Assembly: GCA_963970005.1 (NCBI GenBank)
Contig: CAXAMN010021361.1
Coordinates: forward strand, 2,151,723-2,215,722
Length of the DNA: 64,000 bases
Direction of reading: 5' to 3'
From: Durusdinium trenchii
Lineage: Eukaryota; Sar; Dinophyceae; Suessiales; Symbiodiniaceae
The notes beneath the pieces are model-generated. The model saw only the letters and a program-made list of their open reading frames with translations, was not told the DNA's origin and ran no database searches. The translations under genes were made by a program, and so were the position numbers. Shown here piece after piece: positions 38,072 to 50,087 of the stretch. Positions within the stretch are counted from its first letter, which is position 1. Every line of letters begins with the position of its first letter.

Positions 38072-39254
38072 CTGGAATGGAGGAGAAGACGAGACGAGGA
38101 GGATGAGGAGGAGGAGGAGAGGAGAGGAGAGTGAGTGAGGAAGGAGAAGAACCCTGATAAAATCTAACAACCCTCACCTGGCAGGTGGGGACAAGGAAAA
38201 AAAACAAATATCAGCACGGAAACTTGACCCTTTGTTGGATCACCCGTCAAGTCTGCGGTTGATCCCCCTGCTGTAACTGTACGACCTAGATACGGAGGGT
38301 GGCACACTCAGAACACTAGCCGTCTCGGTGCTTGCCAAAAGATGCGGAAATTCTGAAAGGTGGCTCGAACCTACTGCAACTCAAAACATTTTCTTTAAAT
38401 TGCCAATCACATGGAAAAAAAAACAAGACATAATTAACTTTTCTCCTCATCCACCTCCATACTATGGGATTTCTCGTGTTGTTCTGACCCTGGAAACATG
38501 TCGTGTTCCTCCCATGCAGGCAATGATAAGTTCCACCACTGGAGCGCCAATGAAGTGTGATTTTTCGTTTGACAACACGCATTGAAACGCTGGAAAGCCC
38601 AGTAACAGGTCGTGGTAACATTCCCTTGTTTGGTGCACTTGACAACAGGTGCAAACAGTTGGCTTTGAGGCCACCAAACGCAGGCCTAGCCTGGTTGTCC
38701 AGTGTAGACCCCACGTCGCATCTAGCAGCATGTGAAGGCGGGAGCCTTGTTCTACAGGGTGGGGCCACAAAGGTGTTTTAGCATATATTAGCACCAGTCA
38801 CTCTGCTTAGGTTGGTTTTCATGGACAGGTGCCAACCCATACCAGCATCCGTCAACTTCAGGCAAACTGTTCGGATGCCGATGTTTCTGTGCATGTTCCA
38901 AAGGACACACTGGGCACAAACAGGGTGAGATTTCTGAGGGGCCTCAAAGCAAAGTTCAGGATCTTCCCTTTCACACCCGAATGCACGCATTTCAAACATG
39001 CAAAATTACTGTGAGTTCCACACGTGCCAGCAGGTGAGAAGTGTCATTTGGATACTCCTCGCCAGTTTCCATTGTCTTGTGGACAACATGTCAAAGGTGT
39101 CATTGCCGCTGCAGTCTTTGGAATATCCTTAATGCAATAAACACCGTTGCCAAAAGGAAATAAAAACCGGACCTCACGGGAACTCACACATGGCCTACCC
39201 ATTGCTAGGCGAAGCTTTCCTCCAACAAACACATTGCCGTAGCTTCCAACCAAC

Positions 39255-39390
39255 TGTGCTATGGCCTCCATCCTAGTGGCGATGGCCTCCATCCTAGTAG
39301 CGATGGCCTCCAACCCAGTAGCGATGGCCTCCATCCTACTGTAGTATATAGCGATGGCCTCTAACCTAATAGCGATGGCCTCCATCCCTG
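39255..39390. repeat. Second array of the 21-bp heptad minisatellite
   Basis: Six copies of GCGATGGCCTCCATCCTAGT-like units, one interrupted by a TAGTATATA insertion (39335-39347). Same family and same orientation as the array at 15061-15273, 24 kb away. Confidence 0.75.
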
Positions 39391-39739
39391 TCAATTTTCT
39401 CCCGTCATGGCAGGTTCAAAGCTCCATGGCAGGAGGACCGTTTTCCTCTTCTCTTCCAGCTCTTCCTGTCGGTGGAAGCGGCGGAAGAGCAACAGGGCGA
39501 TGCCGCATGCCTGGTGTGCCAGCCCATGAATCATGAATACATGTGAATATCGCGATCGGGTATCAAGGAGTACAGAAATATAAACAAAAAGAACTCAGTG
39601 CACAGCTCCATACTTTGGGCCATCCTTCTCACCTACAGCTCGCCAGTCCTCCCAGCCCCAAAGCAGGAACCGAGTTCACCGGACAAAATGCCTCTCCGAT
39701 TGCATACCCTGCCGGCCGACTTGGTCCAAAGCCCTGCCT

Positions 39740-40273
39740 TTGTCAAGGGCTTCTTCATTGCTTCCTCTCGACAAATCATTGGCAAAGATGATCTGGTACA
39801 AACGATGCAAAGATCCGCAAAAATTAAAGGAATTCAACGCATGCGCACTGAACATTGTTTTGGAGTGGATCAATCACATGTTTGGGGTCCGTGTTGCGGA
39901 TTTCCATCCCATTGTTGATTCACACCCTGTCCAGTTGTCAGCCGTCATCCAGTCAGGTCACCAACGAACACAGAAATTTCCTCCCCCAAATGTCCTTTTG
40001 TGGTTGGTCGACGGAACCATTTTGCTCAGGGTCTCACAAGGTCCCACCAGGGGTTGGAAGAGATCATCAACACATCATCAAAACAGCATCATCGCCCGTC
40101 CACGTGCAAACAACATACTGCTGAACATCCACAGCTGCCACAAGTTCGTGCCCCCCCCTGGCCGTGCTGAACATCTCATCTGCCCGTCTCCTTCATTTCG
40201 GGGTACTGTGAAAACCTGCCGTGAGGACCATCGAATCTGGAGTGAGCGAGTGGGATGCTTTTGGGGTCCGTAG
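39740..40273 (+). CDS. Uncharacterised open frame, 177 residues
   Basis: The longest non-repetitive open frame outside the 51-64 kb region. It contains KLKEFNACALNIVLEWIN, VRVADFHPIVDSHPVQLS and PNVLLWLVDGTILLRV, all of globular-protein type. The first codon is not ATG, so the start is not fixed, and a second open frame overlaps its first third. No family recognised. It could be one long exon or chance. Confidence 0.25.
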   Translation: MSRASSLLPLDKSLAKMIWYKRCKDPQKLKEFNACALNIVLEWINHMFGVRVADFHPIVDSHPVQLSAVIQSGHQRTQKFPPPNVLLWLVDGTILLRVSQGPTRGWKRSSTHHQNSIIARPRANNILLNIHSCHKFVPPPGRAEHLICPSPSFRGTVKTCREDHRIWSERVGCFWGP

Positions 40274-40279
40274 AGAGGA

Positions 40280-42240
40280 CCAAACGGTGAGCGGTTTGAT
40301 CGTTTTTGTTGGCAGGAATTTGATGGACAGTGCATAGATTTTGACACATGCCACCTGCCATAGGTTTTGCCCATACAACTTCCCATTTGCTATCGTTGCC
40401 TATTTTCAGTCCAAGAGCAAAGCACACATGAGCTCCAAACGAGCCCCCATGACGTGTGGCACTGGTGCAAACAAGTTTGACTACATGTTGTAGTTCCAAA
40501 GCCACTCATACTTGAGCTCCAAAGTATCCAAGTTTATATGCAAACATATTCAAACCCACCTGGAAAACCAGTCGGGAGATGTTGGGAAGAACCTGGACCG
40601 GAATGGATGCCAAACGGTACACCTTCAAATGAACCACCATACAATCCTACAGTCTTCCTCTAGAGGTGACAACCTCTTTTGCGTGAGGTGACAGCCTCTC
40701 TTTGACCATTCTAACGGCCCGTGGTGGCCTCACCTAGCATGGGAGACCCACTTGGCCCGCTTAGCTTAGACTCAATCTTTTAGTCAAAGAGGTGCCCCAT
40801 GTCAACAATCAATAGGGTTGACCAAAAGCCTCAAGATTGGCCAACTCAGGATCTGCCAACCCAAGAGCGCTTAACATCCGGTGTCGCACCTTGGAGTGGT
40901 GTGGCCCATGATTTCCTGAGAGCAACAGCGAAACAAATAATGAAAACACTAGTACAGTATAAGCAAAGGTGTCGAGGCTCAACAGTGAGTTGGACGGCAG
41001 GGCTCATCTGCGTAGTTCCTTCCGTTTAATAGTTTAATGCAAAGCAAGTGGTTTGAACGGCCCCATGTTTCAAGTGTTGACCATTTACATCCAATGTGCC
41101 AAAGAACTGCACAGGCCGGAATCCGAAATCTGGGGACCCCGAAGAACCACAACAAATTGGAGGGTCTTCAGTCTTCACTAGCAGCGTTTCAAAAAGCCAC
41201 TGGTACCAAACCGTGGAGTCTGAAATGCTTGTCCCCCCTGGGAACTCACGGTGAAGTCCCGTTGTTCCTTGCTGAATCAGCTGTGGTCAAGCAACCTCTT
41301 CACTCTTCACCAACTCCACTTGTTATTCGAGGACAACTACTTACGAGTAGCGCAGCGGAGTTGGAGTTGTTGGAGTGTCGCCGCCAGCCCTAGCGTGACT
41401 CCCGCAAATGCACACACATGAATGCCCAGATTGACCCGATGATCCAATGATTGTTTTCGCTAACTCTTGACAAGGACATTGCTGCAACATGCTGCAACGG
41501 CAACCTGGTAATGCCCTCTTCCACTAGCAGCTGAAGTTGATTATGTTTTCCATGGGGACTCTTCCTAATACTGTCATAGCAGCTACAAGTACGAGTAGCA
41601 GCTAGGATTTGTGGGATTTGATGCTCTGTTCTTGCAAAGATCATGAACGTGTCGATTTTCACCCGCTGTCACACCCCCTCCGCAGCAAACTCTGGTCGAG
41701 GTGCCAATTGCTCGTTCACCATAGACTCCACCATGGCACTGCTGATCCTCGCCTCAATCGGACGAACACACATCCGGATCCGAGAAAAGCTGTCAAACGA
41801 AACTGCGACGGCAGTCGACAGTGGATCCAATATTCTTCCCCAACCAACAGCATAAATGAAACATAGATTGGGTCTCATGAGGATTGTGATGTGTTTTTTT
41901 TTTGTGCGAAAAGTAGCACAACGATTCATCCAGAGTCATAGCAGCATCTTCAAGTCGGGGATGATGTACTAAATGTGCAAGCAAAAACAAAAACACTAGC
42001 CAGGCCAAGCACTGCTTCCCTTGTGGAAAGGCCCGGACTTTTGAGCTTCAGTAACGAAGAACAGCACAACGATGGGTGACCAAAAAAAGGCAAAGGAGAA
42101 ATCCAGGAAGCACACCAGGGGTTTCAACATGGGTTTGGAGGATACCAAAAGAGGTTGAGACCTTATAGGACCCTGTAGTGATATATGTGGGATAGGCTAT
42201 AGGGCTGTTCAACCTCTCTTGGTACATCCACGCCAGGGGT
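40280..42240. other. Mostly without recognisable genes
   Basis: Short fold-back CCTCTCTTTGAC / GTCAAAGAGG around 40690-40795. The minus strand at 41669-41850 carries a protein-like frame (RIRMCVRPIEARISSAMVES, VNEQLAPRPEFAAEG) that may be a further exon of the minus-strand gene at 42254-44873, but its acceptor and phase could not be settled and the plus strand is also open there. Confidence 0.35.
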
Positions 42241-42253
42241 TTACGTCGAAAAC

Positions 42254-44873
42254 AAATGTCCAACACGGCTCGGCACCAGGATCTCCCAACCGCCGTCTCC
42301 GCAGCGAAGATGGACTCGAAGACCTGGCAAAGCGCTAAAAGCTGCCAGTTGCTGAGTGTTGGGGTTAGAGTCAGAAGAAGCACAAACAACAGGGTAGTTA
42401 AATATTATTGCATCTCCCTTGGCATTCTAAGGGAACCTGGTTTAACCATTCTCTGACTATAAAGACCGGGCATCACTTTTGCCTAGCAAATTGCTTGCCA
42501 CGGGTGAAAACACTGTCTAGACCATGCAAGGGACTTTAGAAAGTCAAATCAAATAATGATCTCATCTTCATGTCATGCGCTCACACATCACTCTAAAATC
42601 CGCCGACCCCACACCGTGGGGTGAGGCGTGACTGTCGATGTTAGCCTTAGCCTTAAGCCTTAGCCTTAGCCCTAGTCCTTAGCCTTAGACCTAGTCCTTA
42701 GCCTTAGACCTAGACCTTACCTCCCCTACCCCTCCGGACCCTTGTTGCAGTGACGAAATCCCGACCTGATGGTCACCTGGATTGTCCAAGATTCTGCCAT
42801 CCCAATTGATTTACATCTTGGGGCACCCTCTCGACCCGCGCGGGAAAATAAGCACGGTCCAAAGTGGTCCTGGGCTCGAATCCCGGGCTGGTCGCGGCAT
42901 GGTCCCGGCCAATGCCCTTGCTTTTTCGTAGATTTTGTCACGTTTTCTGTTGGCTTATGAGATTTTCAAAGGCTTTTCTGGCATTTTCCTAGGAATGCTC
43001 TAGGCTTTGTCTTTTTGGGTACCTGCTTTGGTGGTGCTGGGTTGGGTCTAAATTGGTAAACCTGGGAGGTACCCAAAAAGTCGACTTTTTGGGTACCTGC
43101 TTTGGTGGTGAAGGGTTGGGTCTAAATTCTTGGGCAATGATCGGGGTTCATGCAAGAGCTGACGTCCGATGGTAAATCTGGGAGGTACCCAAAAAGTCGA
43201 CTTTTTGGGTACCTGCTTTGGTGGTGCTGGGTTGGGTCTGCACTCTTAAGGCTAAGGCTAAGGCTTAAGGCTAAGGCTAACATAGAGCAAGGCTAGCGCT
43301 AAGGTTCTATCCCTTGGGGGTCGGCGGCTGCAGGCGGTAGCCTGGTAAATGTGTTGCAAAGGTTCGATTGCGAGTGGAACCGGACTAAAGAAACATGATA
43401 CAACATGCATTTTCTAAATGCGCTTACAAGTGCAATTCTTGCAAAAACATGATCAATATATAGCAAAACGTGGGACAACCATTTCCTAGTGACCCAGTGA
43501 TTGTCAGCGCTCAACATCATGAAGGATACCATTCTAACGCAACCAATTTCTGAAAAGTGCTCTTGCACAAATTTGCCAGTCGGATGATTCTCAGGCTTGG
43601 GACATCTATTGCTAGGGTATGGAAAATATGCTGATAAGACCTGATAAGTTAAACATCAGTTATTTAATCCATCAAAACAGCGCTGTCTTATAGAAATTTC
43701 AGTCTTTAGTTGTTCTTTTCATTTGTTTTTATTTGCGGGGCTAAAGCTCACACAGCCTCTCCATCTTCCACAGGTCGATCTCTGGGTGTCGCCTTTTTTG
43801 CCTTTGGGACGTATAAATTGGTCCGCAACATGAAGAATGAAGGGACAGACTTAACGTCCCTCTCTCCATCACGTTGCCAGGGCCGGAGTTCACAGTCGGC
43901 CATGCCTGACACAAAACCTCTTCGATCTGATGGTACTCATCCACATCAAACCTCGTTCTTTTCTCCTCCCCCAAAGCGGTGGCGTCTGAGAAAGCAGTGG
44001 CCTCCTTCTGCCAAAGCGCTACGACAGAATCATCATGCACGCCTGAGCTTTGAAGTCGCTCAGTGTGAATGGAATTGGAATTGGTGTGAAAGAACATGAA
44101 AGAACCTTTCTGACACCTTCTTGCCAATGACTAGTGTAGGGTGGATGGGTGTGGAAGCTTTTCCCTGACCTATGCAAGCTGCATGTTGCATAGACTGGTA
44201 GCCTTTGGCCCCTTTAGTGGATGAGTGAGATGGCCATCAACTGGCTGGGGAGAGTTCCCATTCTCTACATTTGAGATTTCAAACTCTTGGAAAGGAATGC
44301 CGCACACAAACATGCACAAGCCGATGCACAAGAAATCCATCTTCCTCATGCTGTATGTTGGATTGTGTTTGTCAAGTCTTTTCGAGAAGAAATCAGACTT
44401 ATAACGTAAGGCTGGCATATATTTTCCGCATTATCCATTGCTTCCAGCGCTTGGAGTGATTTCTAGAACTTGTCACATCAATAGATATTTGATGATATTT
44501 GTGTGTTTTCACGGATGACTGTGAATTCCAACTTTAATCTTGAAGACCAAAAGTCATGTTCAAAATGACGCCCGCACCTGGTGGAAAGTGCACTTGAATG
44601 ATCCTGGATGATTACTCTTCCCTATTCTTCCCTACATCCTCTCGTCATAACTTCAGCTTTGGATATGACCAGGTACATCATCACTCAAAAGGAATGTTCT
44701 TCAGCTGAATTGGACCTTTTCCCTGCTTTGAAGGATCTTAGAAGTGAATGTGAGTCCAAATGGCCAAGTCAGCCATTTGTGAAAACATTTTCGACGGAGG
44801 GTCCATTCCGGGTCTCTCTTTTCTCCACCACGACCAGTCCGACACCCTCACCCAGGCTGTCACCTTCCATCTC
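42254..44873 (-). CDS. Three phase-consistent exons of an unknown protein
   Basis: Minus-strand exons 44873-44774, 44042-43918 and 42323-42254 join in frame. All three acceptors are AG|G; donors are GC, GT and GT (the last end is tentative). The joined reading contains EMEGDSLGEGVGLVVVEKRE, SVENVFTN|GVHDDSVVALWQ, RTRFDVDEYHQIEE and VFESIFAAETAVGRSW. The agreement of phase over two introns is the main support. An extension of exon 2 by four codons to a GC donor is equally possible. The 5' end lies above 44.9 kb and the 3' end below 42.25 kb. The second intron contains the palindromic element at 42638-43283. No domain recognised. Confidence 0.45.
42638..43283. mobile_element. 0.65-kb element with perfect 34-bp inverted termini and internal palindromes
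   Basis: 42638-42671 is the exact reverse complement of 43250-43283; the termini are built of CCTTAG hexamers (ATGTTAGCCTTAGCCTTAAG...), extending as looser CCTTAG repeats to 42720 on the left and 43305 on the right. Inside, a unit starting CTTTTTGGGTACCTGCTTTG occurs at 43011, 43085 and 43201; unit junctions form two perfect 30-bp palindromes (43068-43097 and 43184-43213) centred on GTCGAC. No open frame for a transposase. It sits in an intron of the minus-strand gene. Best read as a non-autonomous fold-back element. Confidence 0.7.
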
Positions 44874-45009
44874 CTGCAGCGGTGCCGCGGTGTGAATGAA
44901 AAAGCAATACATGCACCAGCCACAATCCCACTCCCAGGTGTGTATATCTATATACAATTATGTATTGTCTATTTAAAACAAATATATATATATATATATT
45001 CCTGTATCT

Positions 45010-48000
45010 TCCAATAATATCCTACAACTTCGTGGACAAACGCAACTTCCTAGACATGAGTGGACAAGGATATTTCACGTGGGTTTCCATCCTACCACGA
45101 AAACTAGAAGCTTCGCCACTTGTCATTCGCAAAAGGACTACAGGGCATACAGGAATCCACCACAGCCAAAAAGGGTGCTTCATAAATATGTCAACAAAAG
45201 TGCTGTAAGTTCTCAGCTATAGGCTATAGGGTGGCAAATGCCGCCTTCGACTGCAAATGGCTGGTGCCAACTGGAGTCAGCTGCTTTAGAAACACGGCTC
45301 CTTTGGTGGAGTCCAAGTTGACCTGCGCAGCAACTGAGGGCCGAAATTCCTCGAGTCCCTCTTAGGAGAATGAGACCAATTGGACACTTACGCTTATGCT
45401 TTTGACATGACTAAGAGTCAAACCATGATCTATCACGGAAGTTGATGACACATTGCACTGTGGAAGTCTTGTTCCTTGTAAACAGGAGCGTTTCCTACAT
45501 CGCTTTTCATTTTAAACGGAGGTGAATTTGGGGGATCCCAGGGTCCGTCGAAAGGATTGAGAATCCCTTGTGACTGTTACTGTTACTGGGTGGGTGGGTC
45601 TTGTGATGATTTCACCATGCCGAAGCCCGAAGCAACCCCAGCTGGTCATACTACTTGGCCCCAGCAACATGATACAGAATTACTTGACACAACACTCAAG
45701 CTCACATTGATTTTAGGAGGGGTGGGATTCCATTCAGGGGCTACTTGCCCTACGTGCTACGGCGACCTTACGTTTGCTGCCCAGGGCTACGTCTGCTGAT
45801 CCCCATCGCCTGCTGATTGACACGCGGCCATAGCTCATGGAGTCTCGTTTGGGTGTCCTCGGAGAAAACGGCTCAAACGGTGAGTCACAAAGAAAAAAAA
45901 ACTGTCCAGCCGTTTAGGCTCACCGTGAGCCGTTGAAGCCCCAGCCGTTTAGGCTCACCGTGGAATTGGCCAAACTGACGCCCACTAAGGCTCGGACAAA
46001 CTGGCGGTTTGATCGTCCTAGGCGGGAGCAACTGCGGGGATCTCTGTTCCTCTCAATGCAGCGAACAGAACAGCATCAACCTACCAAATAGGGCGGTTTG
46101 TCTGCTAGAAGCAGGGAACCTGAGGGAGAACTCATTCAATCCCAAACGCTGCTGCTGCTCTCAATCCCAAACGCTGCTGCTGCTCTCAATCTCAGCGTAT
46201 AAAACTAATAAGAGATTTGACTCACCAGCTGCCAGCAGCAACTTAACACGTCAATCAGGAATTTCAGGAATTGCCCAAAGCAAAAGTCGTTATTGCATGA
46301 TATTGCATGTATGAAAATGGACGTGGCTCAAGACCAAAACACCTCAAACCAACATATGCGTATAATTGCGTATATCTTAATTTTTGCCCGGGGACATTCT
46401 GTTCAGCTGTTGGGATCTGGTGAGATTGACGTGGGTTGACCTTCAGTGTCAGCCAAGGGAGAAGGACAAACAAATCATGACAAGTCTCCCAAAAGCCAGC
46501 GGGAGGGATTTGAGAAGCCTCCCACCCAAATAAGTATAAATAATTAGAGGCCTCATCTTTTTGACCATTTTGGATCCTCCCAGTTCCGCCTTCCACCCCG
46601 GCCTTCCACCCGGGGCGCTTCTCAGGGCCGGCTTGGAAGGCCTCCCAGTTCGAGCGGTGTTCGATCCTTTCCAGGAGTCCTGACCTTTGGGAGCTCTTTC
46701 GAACCCACCACGTGCTCCATGTACATCTTCTCGAGACAGACTCAGAGTCTCATTGCAACACAGTGTCTGACTCAGTGTCATGTGCCCACGATGGGGCAGC
46801 AAACTCCGTCACAACTCTTACCACCGCTTTTTGCACGACTGATTTTCCCCCGGCGGTCAGAAGAATGCCCACAAAATCCCACAAAGTAGCGTTTTGAGCT
46901 GAGCCTTCTTTTCGGGGGAGGAGGTTAACCACCAAACTGTGCCGGACTGGCATACGATGTAACATTCCAGCAAACCACACTTGGTAGGAAGCTGATCCGA
47001 GAGATAGCAGGATGCAACTCTAATCACGTAATTAGAGATAGCAGGTTTGCTGGCGATCGACATCCCGACCAAATAACAGCTCCCTCGAGAAGGGGAAAAC
47101 GGATGAAAACGGAGGACCCTGCAGGACCTTGTGGGACACGGCCCCCCCAAATTCCAGTCAAGGGCAACGAGTTTGACTACGTGGTAACCTCCTTCTCGAC
47201 ATGGCGATATGATCGTGTAGCCTTAAAACACACACACACACACACGAAAGCAAGCAAGCCAGTCAGGAAGCCAGTAAACACACGAACACACAAACAAAGC
47301 AAACAAGCAAGCTTAACAAGCCAGCAAACAAAGCACAACACAACAAAGCAGAAAAACGAATCGGCTGAATAAATATGATTCGCCTGCGGCGTGCGGAAGG
47401 TCACGTCGGTCCTGAGGCGAGTAGGACTTGCAGCTCGCTGGCTACGGCAAGAAACACAACGAGGAACGTCGTACGGCCCTCCAAGAACTCCGACCGCTCA
47501 AATGCCAAACACATTCTTTGCAAAACCTTTAATAACTAGTTGGGAATTGAGCCAAAGGAGTCTTGATTCACGTGTTTTAGAGCACAAGTTCTAGACCTTG
47601 CCGGCCACATGACTTTGCACTTCGTATGCTGGACGTTGTGTTCTTCCCCACTTCCCACACCTGTCAACATAAACATCTTACCACACTAGTCGGACTAAGG
47701 GCAAGTACTAATACACAGCCAGCGGAACAAAATCGAGGTCTTGGTTGGGACGGGCCTTCACGATTCCGGAGTGGTTTGAGTGCCCCAACTATATAAGGGA
47801 AGCCAGGAACTGTGTGAAAGTAAAGGGCGCAACTCACATGGCATTTTCGATGATGTGTCCATGTAAAACACATCTTATATAAGTTGGTCTGGGAGTTATG
47901 CTACCTCCGCATGGCCTCTTGCCTGGCTGGAGCCGCTCCGTCTTAGGACAAACACATGTGGACGGGAATCTATGTGGACTGGACATGTTTGAAGCCAACA

Positions 48001-48600
48001 CATCTGTCTCTTGGGGGAGCTTTAATTTGCAAATACCTACAGTAACTTTTTTGGAACAAACATGAACAAACTTATCTATATGTTGCACAAAGGACCCGCG
48101 CAAACCAGTCATTTGGGAGGTCCATGTTGGCCTTCCAACGGGATCCGCACTTGAACACGCGCCATCTGAAGCTTCTCTGCGGCCCCAACGTGATGTCCCT
48201 CCGCCGCTTCTCCCGATATGGAGGTAGCCATGCCTCACAGGCAACGGAACACAATGAGCAGTGGCACGACCAGCCTATGCAAATGGCTGTGAGTCAAACG
48301 GTCAAGGCGTGGCAAATGAACCTTTCTCAGCTTATGGTTTGTGACAATTCAGTCAGTTCTTTTTGGTGCGCACATTGGATTATGCTCCTAGTTTGCGAAC
48401 GTAACTATATATATATATATTGATTATATACGGAATTGCATGGATATCAAACGGCTGCAGGTTTTCAGCGGGATATATTTTTTTTAAACTTTTTTGGAGG
48501 GTTTGAGTCTTCTGATTCTGTTGCTTTAGACAGTTTCTCATTAGGTCTATTGGGCTTTTACGTGCTCTATTGGGTTTTTGAGCTAAGTGATCCCTCTACG
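45010..48600. other. Gene-poor transition zone
   Basis: Small repeats: CAGCCGTTTAGGCTCACCGTG twice (45907 and 45943 area) beside an inverted form; a 25-bp TCAATCCCAAACGCTGCTGC duplication (46136-46186); (CA)n at 47228. Exon-like frames: minus about 46810-46975 (LWDFVGILLTAGGKSVVQKAV before GTAAGA), and 48075-48215 where both strands read as coding. None could be chained. Coding strand changes from minus to plus somewhere between 45 and 51 kb. Confidence 0.35.
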
Positions 48601-49073
48601 TGCTGGTGGCCCATAGCATCCACCTTTGTGGGGTCTTCCACGGTTCATAGCTTCCTTCCTTCCTTCCTTCCTTCCTTCCAGAGCCCTTAAAAGAAAAAAA
48701 TATCCAACCCCCCCCAAAAAAATATCCCACGGAAATATGCCCTCCATATCAAACACCGGCTTGCAAAGTAAGCCAAAGCCTTGTGAATGTTCAGATGTCA
48801 TGCTGTTTTGTGGGAGCCTTTTCTGCGTTGCAGTTTGGGCTCGAGGGAGCCCTGGTTTCCAAGCCCGTTTGTGTGTAAATAGTCGATCGCCCAAAAAAAC
48901 ACCAACTCCACAAATCAGCTATATAACCGTTAACCCTGTGGCCCTAGGGCTGATCAATCAAAGAAGACCCCAACTGAGCTGCAAGGGTAGCTCCAGCAAA
49001 ATCAGCGGCTTTTCCGGTCACAAGAGTCCTCGATCAAAGCAAGCATTGTTGACCCGACGACCTCGATCGTCCT

Positions 49074-49472
49074 TTGTTTCTTTGTTCTGCCCTCATGGAA
49101 CCTCAGGAACGATTGTTCCACCACAGATTCCTGATGGAAAAAACTCAAACACCCACAGCTGCAGGAGCCATTCGAAGCGCTTCCCTTCAACCGTGTAAAA
49201 ACACAAAAAGGAACTGGCATGCAGCTGGACGGGTGCAAAATTTACTCTCCCCCCGGACTAAGTATGCGGAGTTCATCAAGACCTCCATTCAACTCCATGG
49301 TTTTGGCAGGCAAGGTCCGGCCAGTAGTGTAAGAAACACGCAACAATTAAAGGCAGTTCTTTTATCGCTGGCTGATAACAAGACTTTCGGACAATGGGAG
49401 AGACTTTTGGAAAGGACTTTTGTTGTTTCATCGATGCTTCCTGTGCCCGCAAAGGACTGGAGAAGCGCCTGA
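49074..49472 (+). CDS. Uncharacterised open frame, 132 residues
   Basis: Plus-strand frame whose second half looks coding: RTKYAEFIKTSIQLHGFG, TQQLKAVLLSLADNKTFG and QWERLLERTFVVSS, then a stop. No splice sites were needed. No domain recognised. Could be a retrocopy fragment or a last exon. The first half is less convincing. Confidence 0.25.
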   Translation: MFLCSALMEPQERLFHHRFLMEKTQTPTAAGAIRSASLQPCKNTKRNWHAAGRVQNLLSPRTKYAEFIKTSIQLHGFGRQGPASSVRNTQQLKAVLLSLADNKTFGQWERLLERTFVVSSMLPVPAKDWRSA

Positions 49473-49793
49473 GTGCCTGTGGCATCCAGTGTCTTTTTTG
49501 GAATCTCTACTCATCCAGTGTCTTAGTTGACACCCATTGTTTGAAAAGACTTAAGCATCTAGTATGCGTCTAATCATCTGATCTAGACGAAAGACTCCAA
49601 ATATATATATATATATTATATGTACAAATCTTCTCAGCAAATCAAATCCTGGGTCACCTGGTGTAATGATGACCCTTTTGTTGGATTAAGAAGTGCAGCC
49701 CCTTTAAAGTGGAAGATGTTGGAAGCATCATTCACCCCGCCTCTTCGGGGCCCCCCATTCAGCGAAGATCCTCAAAACTAGCACCACCCGGAG

Positions 49794-50087
49794 TTGCGCG
49801 GACGTGCCCGGCTTGTGGTCGCGTGTCCGCGCCTGGCCCGTGAGGCTGGGTGGGAAGGTCGGATCATGGCTGATCTGCACCACCTGACCTGTGCACTCAG
49901 CACCTCAGCTGTGCACTTGGCTGGGCGGTTTTGCCCGCCGGGTCCGGAGAACACCAAATCCTTCCAGGCAAACGTGGCGAGGGGTGGAGTCGTACCGTAT
50001 CCAAAAAGTGAAGTTGTAGATGGTACACCTGTCAGCCTGATATTTCCAAGGGACGAAACATTACCACCCGGAGTGCTGGGGGCTTGA
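49794..50087 (+). CDS. Uncharacterised open frame, 97 residues
   Basis: GC-rich block with open frames on both strands. The plus frame ends NVARGGVVPYPKSEVVDGTP then SLIFPRDETLPPGVLGA and a stop; the minus frame of 107 residues is nearly as plausible. TTCC microsatellite sequence follows (50131-50166). Strand and reality are uncertain. Confidence 0.2.
   Translation: MRGRARLVVACPRLAREAGWEGRIMADLHHLTCALSTSAVHLAGRFCPPGPENTKSFQANVARGGVVPYPKSEVVDGTPVSLIFPRDETLPPGVLGA

Noticed and set aside
37605..38207. 200-codon minus-strand open frame
   Set aside because: It runs through the ~40-bp minisatellite; the repeat peptide, not a gene, explains its length.
42860..42905. tRNA-like T-arm (GGGCTCGAATCCCGGG) and B-box-like sequence
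   Set aside because: No matching acceptor stem, D-arm or anticodon arm at the right distance; the candidate A-box is only about a dozen bases away.
42638..43305. Interstitial telomere
   Set aside because: The CCTTAG hexamer is not the TTTAGGG-type repeat expected for dinoflagellate telomeres, and the two blocks form exact inverted termini of a short element.
45557..45799. Zinc-ribbon-like frame ending CPTCYGDLTFAAQGYVC
   Set aside because: Only one CxxC pair and a distant single Cys, no second pair, no supporting exon; probably chance.
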